This document shows, piece by piece, positions 1 through 3,758 of a stretch of 5,809 nt of DNA. The notes beneath the pieces are model-generated. The model ran no database searches. It was not told the DNA's origin and saw nothing but the letters and a program-made list of their open reading frames with translations. Origin of the DNA: Thermococcus sp. (lineage in GTDB: Archaea > Methanobacteriota_B > Thermococci > Thermococcales > Thermococcaceae); contig JALTMZ010000086.1 of assembly GCA_027001105.1 (NCBI GenBank), positions 1 through 5,809 of the forward strand. Direction: 5' to 3'. The position numbers and the translations under genes are program-made. Within the stretch, counting starts at the first letter, position 1, and every line of letters starts with the position of its first letter.

Positions 1-1085
1 TTCTCAAACAACACCTGATATCCATCCCTTCCCTTGTTGAAGAGCTCCAAGCCGATTATAGAAAATGCTCTCCCACGATAATAGCCATCTCGTATATGTC
101 CAACGATTTGCAATGCCCTTTCAAATTCACCTTTCTCCGCCAATGCCACACTCATTTCGCTTAAAGCTAAATCTTTATGAATTTGATCTTTAAGGCTTTC
201 AACGATTTTTAACGCCTCCTCATAGTGACCAGCTTTTATGAGTGCACTAACGCTCAACGCTCGAAGCTTAAGTTTCTTTTTTCTGTCATCAATCAGCATT
301 ATGAGGTTTAAAGCTTTGGTTAGATTTCCGGCGCTTATAAGCCTCAGGATAACTGATTCAAGAACCTGAATCTGAGCTTCTTTTACCCTTAACTTCTCTA
401 TAAGATTTAAACTTTCATCAACTTTTCCAGCTTCTGCAAGCTTTGAAATTATTTCTCCAAACGTCATCTCTCTCATGACAAAGTTCTCTATCTCTGAAGC
501 ACTTTTTAATGCCTGAGAGAATACTGACAGATATAGTTGAATGCCAGCTTCTGCAAGGGCTTTCCCAATCTCGCTAAATGCTATTGCCCTATAATAGGGA
601 TCTGAAATTTTCTTTGCGACTTTAATTGCCCCTTCAATATCTTCACTCTTAAGCAAATCCTTCAGAAAGTACATTACTGCTGCAACTTTGTCCTCTTTGA
701 GTTCTATTTTGAAGATCAAAGTTAATATCTCTTCAACGAGCTTAAGGGCAAGTGTTTCATCAAATGTGACAACCTCCACAGCTATATCGGATAATGCCAT
801 CGCCTTTTCTTTAGGATTGGCAAGCTTCTTTGCTTCATTTATCGCCATTTGAAGGAGCCCTTTGTAGAGACCAACGTCTGCATCTTTAACCGCAGTAGCT
901 AAGCTCAGAAGCGATTGAATTCTCGTTAAATCGTCCTTAATTGCTTCAACAGTGTCGAATCCTAAAGATAGCAACTGTTGATCTCCATGAGAAATCCTTA
1001 GAAGAGTGCTTATTATTTTCATTTTCTCATTGTTGTTATCAATAAATGGTAGCAACTCCAAGATTTCATTAATTTTCTCCTCCAT
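1..1085 (-). CDS. TPR-like helical-repeat protein, 3' end beyond window
   Basis: The frame is open from an ATG at 1085-1083 to the left edge (361 codons seen, no stop), so the gene is partial. No signal peptide or membrane segment is visible, so the product is likely cytoplasmic. The protein is almost entirely amphipathic helix. From about residue 150 to 351 it is built of units of about 33 residues with the pattern A-L-x-I/V-x-x-I-x-D-x-x-x-R-x-x-A-L/F-S-x-I-x-x-x-L-x-x-A-G; for example DPYYRAIAFSEIG and DGYYRGRAFSIIG match closely 168 residues apart. Residues 1-149 contain a more degenerate version. This is the look of TPR-like scaffolds that bind proteins or peptides; no catalytic motif is seen. 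ATG is chosen because an in-frame TGA lies three codons upstream, GTGA (minus strand, 1095-1092) sits six bases before it, and a TATA element lies at 1117-1124. Partner and pathway are unknown. The repeat fold is well supported; the function is not. Confidence 0.85.
   Translation of the reverse strand, partial: MEEKINEILELLPFIDNNNEKMKIISTLLRISHGDQQLLSLGFDTVEAIKDDLTRIQSLLSLATAVKDADVGLYKGLLQMAINEAKKLANPKEKAMALSDIAVEVVTFDETLALKLVEEILTLIFKIELKEDKVAAVMYFLKDLLKSEDIEGAIKVAKKISDPYYRAIAFSEIGKALAEAGIQLYLSVFSQALKSASEIENFVMREMTFGEIISKLAEAGKVDESLNLIEKLRVKEAQIQVLESVILRLISAGNLTKALNLIMLIDDRKKKLKLRALSVSALIKAGHYEEALKIVESLKDQIHKDLALSEMSVALAEKGEFERALQIVGHIRDGYYRGRAFSIIGLELFNKGRDGYQVLFE
33..638 (-). repeat. Tandem ~33-residue TPR-like protein repeats
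   Basis: Within the partial helical-repeat gene, residues about 150-351 divide into roughly six units. Most end in a short LAEAG, LISAG, LIKAG or LAEKG-type turn (residues 177-181, 217-221, 249-253, 282-286, 315-319). The first helix of several units carries an A/S-L-x-L/I-I/V core (ALKIVES, ALQIVGH, SLNLIEK). Some homology survives in the DNA: CCAGCTTCTGCAAG occurs on the plus strand at both 427-440 and 544-557, 117 bases (39 codons) apart and in the same frame, encoding LAEAG each time. This suggests growth by internal duplication, although codon bias could also produce such a match. Confidence 0.7.
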
Positions 1086-1091
1086 CCCAAC

Positions 1092-1095
1092 TCAC
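1092..1095 (-). promoter_or_regulatory. Ribosome binding site of TPR-like gene
   Basis: On the minus strand GTGA lies six bases before the ATG at 1085. It matches the core of the archaeal GGTGAT Shine-Dalgarno sequence, although the flanking bases do not extend the match. It is weaker than the sites of the plus-strand genes. Confidence 0.45.
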
Positions 1096-1116
1096 GAATT
1101 TATCTATCCCTTCGGA

Positions 1117-1124
1117 GTTTATAA
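1117..1124 (-). promoter_or_regulatory. TATA box for TPR-like gene
   Basis: Read on the minus strand this is TTATAAAC, a good archaeal TATA element. With the usual spacing of about 25 bases the transcript would begin near 1095-1098, giving a leader of only about ten bases before the ATG at 1085. No clear purine-rich BRE stands out upstream. Confidence 0.55.
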
Positions 1125-1171
1125 CGTTCTCGGCTTGGGCCTGTCAATATTAAACTTGTCTGCCTAAGTAA

Positions 1172-1181
1172 CATTTTTATT
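1172..1181 (+). promoter_or_regulatory. Possible TATA box for alpha/beta-hydrolase gene
   Basis: CATTTTTATT is an AT-rich element whose centre is about 25 bases before the ribosome binding site of the hydrolase gene, which would give a start of transcription near 1202. It is preceded by AAGTAA, a possible BRE. It is less canonical than the other TATA boxes here. A second AT-rich patch at 1145-1154 is another possibility but would give a longer leader. Confidence 0.4.
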
Positions 1182-1204
1182 CCTCTTTCCCCAACTTTTT
1201 ATCT

Positions 1205-1210
1205 GGTGTT
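1205..1210 (+). promoter_or_regulatory. Ribosome binding site deciding the hydrolase start
   Basis: GGTGTT, one mismatch from GGTGAT, is followed by four bases and ATG at 1215. The two next genes downstream have a GGGGAT hexamer at exactly the same four-base distance. An in-frame GTG at 1206 lies inside this site and has no ribosome binding site of its own, so 1215 is the preferred start. Confidence 0.6.
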
Positions 1211-1214
1211 TTCG

Positions 1215-1985
1215 ATGATATACAGGGTTAAATTTGGAACTCCTGAAAGAGGATGGATTGTTCTTGTTCACGGTCTTGGGGAGCACAGCGGCAGATATGA
1301 GAAGCTGATAAACATGCTTGTGGGTGAGGGATTTGCCGTCTATACCTTCGACTGGCCCGGACATGGGAAAAGCGGAGGTAAAAGGGGACATGCAACAATT
1401 GAGCAGGCTATGGAAATTATTGATGAAATCATCGGCGAAATTAGAGAGAAGCCCTTTCTCTTTGGACACAGCTTAGGTGGATTAACGGTCATTAGATATG
1501 CACAAACACGACCAGATAAGATTAGAGGAGTCATAGCTTCTTCACCAGCCTTGGAAAAAAGCCCCAAGACCCCGAGCTTTATGATACTCTTAGCAAAGGT
1601 ACTTGGAAGCATTGTTCCCACTCTAACTTTAAGCAACGGAATTGATCCAAATTTACTGTCACGAAACAAAGAGGCTGTTAGGAAATATATTGAAGATAAA
1701 CTCGTACATGATAAAATTTCAGCAGCTTTGGGGAAGAGTATTTTTGAAAATATGGAAAAAGCACACAAAGATGCCGAGAAAATTAAAGTTCCCATACTAA
1801 TCCTAATAGGTACTGAAGACGTCATAACACCCCCAGAAGGGGCGAGAAAGCTGTTTGAAAACTTGACAGTTGAAGATAAAACGCTCAAAGAGTTCAAAGG
1901 GGCATATCATGAGATATTCGAAGATCCGGAGTGGGGAGATGAGTTCCATAAGATGATAATTGAATGGCTGAGAATCCGCTCTTAA
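1215..1985 (+). CDS. Alpha/beta-hydrolase, lysophospholipase/monoglyceride lipase type
   Basis: A 256-residue serine hydrolase of the Hydrolase_4 / COG2267 (PldB-like) group. The order of motifs is typical: strand IVLVHGLGEHSGRY with the oxyanion-hole HG at residues 19-20, then DWPGHGKSGGKRGH near 46-59, the nucleophile elbow GHSLGG with Ser86, Asp202 in LIGTEDVITPPEG, and His232 in YHEIFEDPE. The triad is therefore complete. Residues about 115-175 form the variable cap that determines the substrate. Length is normal for a single-domain member of the family. There is no signal peptide, so the enzyme is expected in the cytoplasm. Family members cleave carboxylic esters, typically monoacylglycerols or lysophospholipids. 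Archaeal membranes consist of ether lipids, so the native substrate may be another ester and cannot be read from the sequence. ATG 1215 is preferred over in-frame GTG 1206. The fold and catalytic class are firm; the substrate is inference. Confidence 0.93.
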   Translation: MIYRVKFGTPERGWIVLVHGLGEHSGRYEKLINMLVGEGFAVYTFDWPGHGKSGGKRGHATIEQAMEIIDEIIGEIREKPFLFGHSLGGLTVIRYAQTRPDKIRGVIASSPALEKSPKTPSFMILLAKVLGSIVPTLTLSNGIDPNLLSRNKEAVRKYIEDKLVHDKISAALGKSIFENMEKAHKDAEKIKVPILILIGTEDVITPPEGARKLFENLTVEDKTLKEFKGAYHEIFEDPEWGDEFHKMIIEWLRIRS

Positions 1986-1994
1986 GAAAAGGAG

Positions 1995-2007
1995 ATATAT
2001 TTATAAT
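1995..2007 (+). promoter_or_regulatory. TATA box for membrane protein/metalloprotease operon
   Basis: ATATATTTATAAT lies ten bases after the hydrolase stop codon and is preceded by AAGAAAAGGAG, a purine-rich stretch fitting a BRE. Transcription would start near 2023-2030, right at the ATG at 2030. The pair downstream can therefore be transcribed on its own, not only by read-through from the hydrolase gene. This is the strongest-looking promoter in the window. Confidence 0.7.
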
Positions 2008-2019
2008 CCCAATTAATCT

Positions 2020-2025
2020 GGGGAT
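2020..2025 (+). promoter_or_regulatory. Ribosome binding site of membrane protein gene
   Basis: GGGGAT (GGGGATC counting the next base) is one mismatch from the archaeal GGTGATC consensus and ends four bases before ATG 2030. It supports 2030 against an in-frame ATG at 1964, which lies inside the hydrolase gene and has no comparable site. If transcription starts at or after 2025 this site would be partly outside the mRNA. Confidence 0.6.
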
Positions 2026-2029
2026 CGAA

Positions 2030-2962
2030 ATGAAAACAATTCTCATTAAACCTAAAGGTGGGGGAATTATTTCAGCAATTCTCGTAGTGTTCTTTATACT
2101 CTTCCTATTTCCTGTAGTCTTCGTTTACACCCACACTTCAGAGGGCAGAGTTTTCCTTCTCGGATTTATGGTGTTTGCCACATTGCTCTTTGTAGCAGGA
2201 TTTTACTTTCAGCATGCCATTCTAAAACAAGCAAAAAAAGCGGAAAGCCTATTCTCCATAGCGAGCATCTCAGAAAGTGGCATTTCATTCCCGGAGGAGC
2301 TTGAATTTGAGTATGGGATTTTAAACATGAAAGCATGGTGGAGTAGCAGCGGGAAGAGTAGAAGCTACCATGTATCGAGAGAGTTTATTCCAGCTGGGAC
2401 TGCAAGGGCTTCAAATATTCCCTTTGTAAATGCCGAATTCAGAATGGCAATATTGTCTGATGGTTCAGGGTTTGTAAGCGCTCCAGCTGTAAGAATACTC
2501 AGCGAGCCTTACAAGGATGTTGTCTTCCTGTTCCTAACTGAGAAAGGAAAAGTGGATGCAAATGGAACCTTAGTTTTATCAACAGATAATGACTCCGCTC
2601 AAGTTATAGTTAAAGGCGTTGGGGAAAGCATAACTGGTAGAGTATACTCCACACTCAACAAGGCAAGGAAGGTTAAGATTGCAATTTCCGCTCCAGAGAG
2701 TGCTTATGAAATCCCAGTTGCAGAGGGAGACAACTTTGAGTTCTCCTACAGGATGCTTCCAGAAGAGAACATAATTATCGCTGGAGGATACAAACTCATT
2801 GATCCAAGAGTAATCAAAAGGAAGTTAGGTAAACAGTATATGGTTATGGGTCACGGGGAGTTCATTCTGAAGGGTACGCTGGATTTGCCGTTCAGGAGGG
2901 ACGTTTCTGAAACGATGAGCTTTACCGTTACACTGGAAGAGAAAGATGAGTGGGGATTCTAA
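2030..2962 (+). CDS. Two-helix membrane protein with large soluble domain, unknown function
   Basis: A 310-residue protein that I cannot assign to a named family. Residues about 12-34 and 41-62 are strongly hydrophobic membrane segments joined by a very short loop (THTSEGR). Lysines before the first segment and KQAKK just after the second predict that both termini face the cytoplasm. The remaining 240 or so residues alternate in the manner of beta strands, with two apparent parts: about 85-205, with a Trp-Trp/Ser-rich stretch near 103-114 and a segment FRMAILSDGSGFVSAPAV, and about 206-305, resembling a beta sandwich. A faint likeness to arrestin-like or GIDE-type membrane-associated domains is only an impression. 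The frame stays open back to an ATG at 1964, but that extension overlaps the hydrolase gene and spans the TATA box, so 2030 is chosen. The gene is coupled to the metalloprotease gene by a one-base overlap, which suggests that the two products work together. Confidence 0.85.
   Translation: MKTILIKPKGGGIISAILVVFFILFLFPVVFVYTHTSEGRVFLLGFMVFATLLFVAGFYFQHAILKQAKKAESLFSIASISESGISFPEELEFEYGILNMKAWWSSSGKSRSYHVSREFIPAGTARASNIPFVNAEFRMAILSDGSGFVSAPAVRILSEPYKDVVFLFLTEKGKVDANGTLVLSTDNDSAQVIVKGVGESITGRVYSTLNKARKVKIAISAPESAYEIPVAEGDNFEFSYRMLPEENIIIAGGYKLIDPRVIKRKLGKQYMVMGHGEFILKGTLDLPFRRDVSETMSFTVTLEEKDEWGF
2952..2957 (+). promoter_or_regulatory. Ribosome binding site of metalloprotease gene
   Basis: GGGGAT ends four bases before ATG 2962, the same hexamer and spacing as the gene upstream. 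It lies within the last codons of that gene. It favours ATG 2962 over the in-frame GTG at 2950, which precedes the site. Confidence 0.6.
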
Positions 2963-3756
2963 TGTTCCTTAACACTTTTCCAACTTTCCTTAAGCACTGG
3001 AATGGTACTGAAGAAAGCTGGTTGAGGTACATTCAAGAGTACCCAGAGCTTTTTGAGAAGGTTAAGTGGGACTATGAGTGCTATAAGATGGACTGGAGGG
3101 AATATCTAAAGCTCCTCACCAAAAGAGATACCGACGAGCTTAAGCTTGCATATGAGAATCTGCTGAAAGTTCTCCCAGAGGTAGAGAGGAAAATTAAGAT
3201 ACTCTTTGACGTCAAAGACTACAACATTGTAATCTACGTTGGTCTTGAGAACGGAGCCGGATGGGTAACCGAATTCATGGGAAAGCCCTCAATTCTTTTC
3301 GGCCTTGAAGCTATTGCAGAGCTTAAATGGTATGACAAGCTTGAGGGGTTAATTGCCCATGAGTTTGGGCACTTAGTCCACTGGCTTTTACGAGGAGAAG
3401 ACATAGAAAAGCTTGAAGATGAGCAGATAATATGGCTCTACACGGAAGGATTTGCTCAAAGGATTGAAGATTTAATTACTGGCAGACCTTGGCATTTTGA
3501 GGAAGAGGGATGGTTTGAGTGGTGCGAAGAACATGAGAAGCTCCTTAAAGAAGAGTTCTTGAGGAGGGTTAAAAAGGGAGAAGCCTTGAATCCATTTTTC
3601 GGCTCATGGTATCAGCTCTTTGGAAAACAGTTCTTAGGCTACTATCTTGGTTATAAGTTTATCCTAAAGCTTGAGGAAAAGTTTTCGCTTGAGGAGATTG
3701 CAAAGATGGAAAAGGGAAAAGTTAAAGAGGAAATTTTAAACTTCCTCAAAGTGTAA
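2962..3756 (+). CDS. Predicted zinc metalloprotease (gluzincin-like, HExxH)
   Basis: A 264-residue protein without signal peptide or membrane segment. The key motif is LIAHEFGHLVHW with His133, Glu134 and His137; 24 residues after the second His comes Glu162 in WLYTEGFAQRIED. HExxH followed by a Glu in an EGxA-type helix is the gluzincin arrangement: two His and one Glu hold zinc, and Glu134 activates water. The stretch GSWYQLFGKQFLGYYLGYKFI around 214-234 recalls DUF2268-type predicted zinc proteases, but I am not sure of that family. Residues 1-80 are helical and rich in Trp and Tyr; about 88-123 form the beta/helix segment that usually precedes the zinc helix. The start codon shares its A with the TAA of the membrane protein gene, so translation is probably coupled. 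The product would act in the cytoplasm or be held at the membrane by its partner. The substrate is unknown, and a non-proteolytic role cannot be excluded. Confidence 0.87.
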   Translation: MFLNTFPTFLKHWNGTEESWLRYIQEYPELFEKVKWDYECYKMDWREYLKLLTKRDTDELKLAYENLLKVLPEVERKIKILFDVKDYNIVIYVGLENGAGWVTEFMGKPSILFGLEAIAELKWYDKLEGLIAHEFGHLVHWLLRGEDIEKLEDEQIIWLYTEGFAQRIEDLITGRPWHFEEEGWFEWCEEHEKLLKEEFLRRVKKGEALNPFFGSWYQLFGKQFLGYYLGYKFILKLEEKFSLEEIAKMEKGKVKEEILNFLKV

Positions 3757-3758
3757 GA

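Noticed and set aside
1086..1214. A palindromic operator such as the TATCAC-N5-GTGATA sugar-regulon motif of Thermococcales
   Set aside because: No such inverted repeat is present here or before the operon at 2030; the GH57 promoter, where it might be expected, lies outside the window.
1164..1469. A 101-codon minus-strand open frame covering the hydrolase promoter and 5' end
   Set aside because: It overlaps both the promoter and conserved coding sequence of the hydrolase, and no domain or ribosome binding site is recognisable.
1340..1897. A 185-codon open frame on the minus strand inside the hydrolase gene
   Set aside because: It lies entirely opposite a gene with a complete catalytic triad, has no start signals, and its translation is Ser/Leu-rich in the way typical of antisense frames of coding DNA.
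1964..2029. A 22-residue N-terminal extension of the membrane protein from ATG 1964
   Set aside because: It would overlap the hydrolase gene and span a strong TATA box; ATG 2030 has a ribosome binding site.
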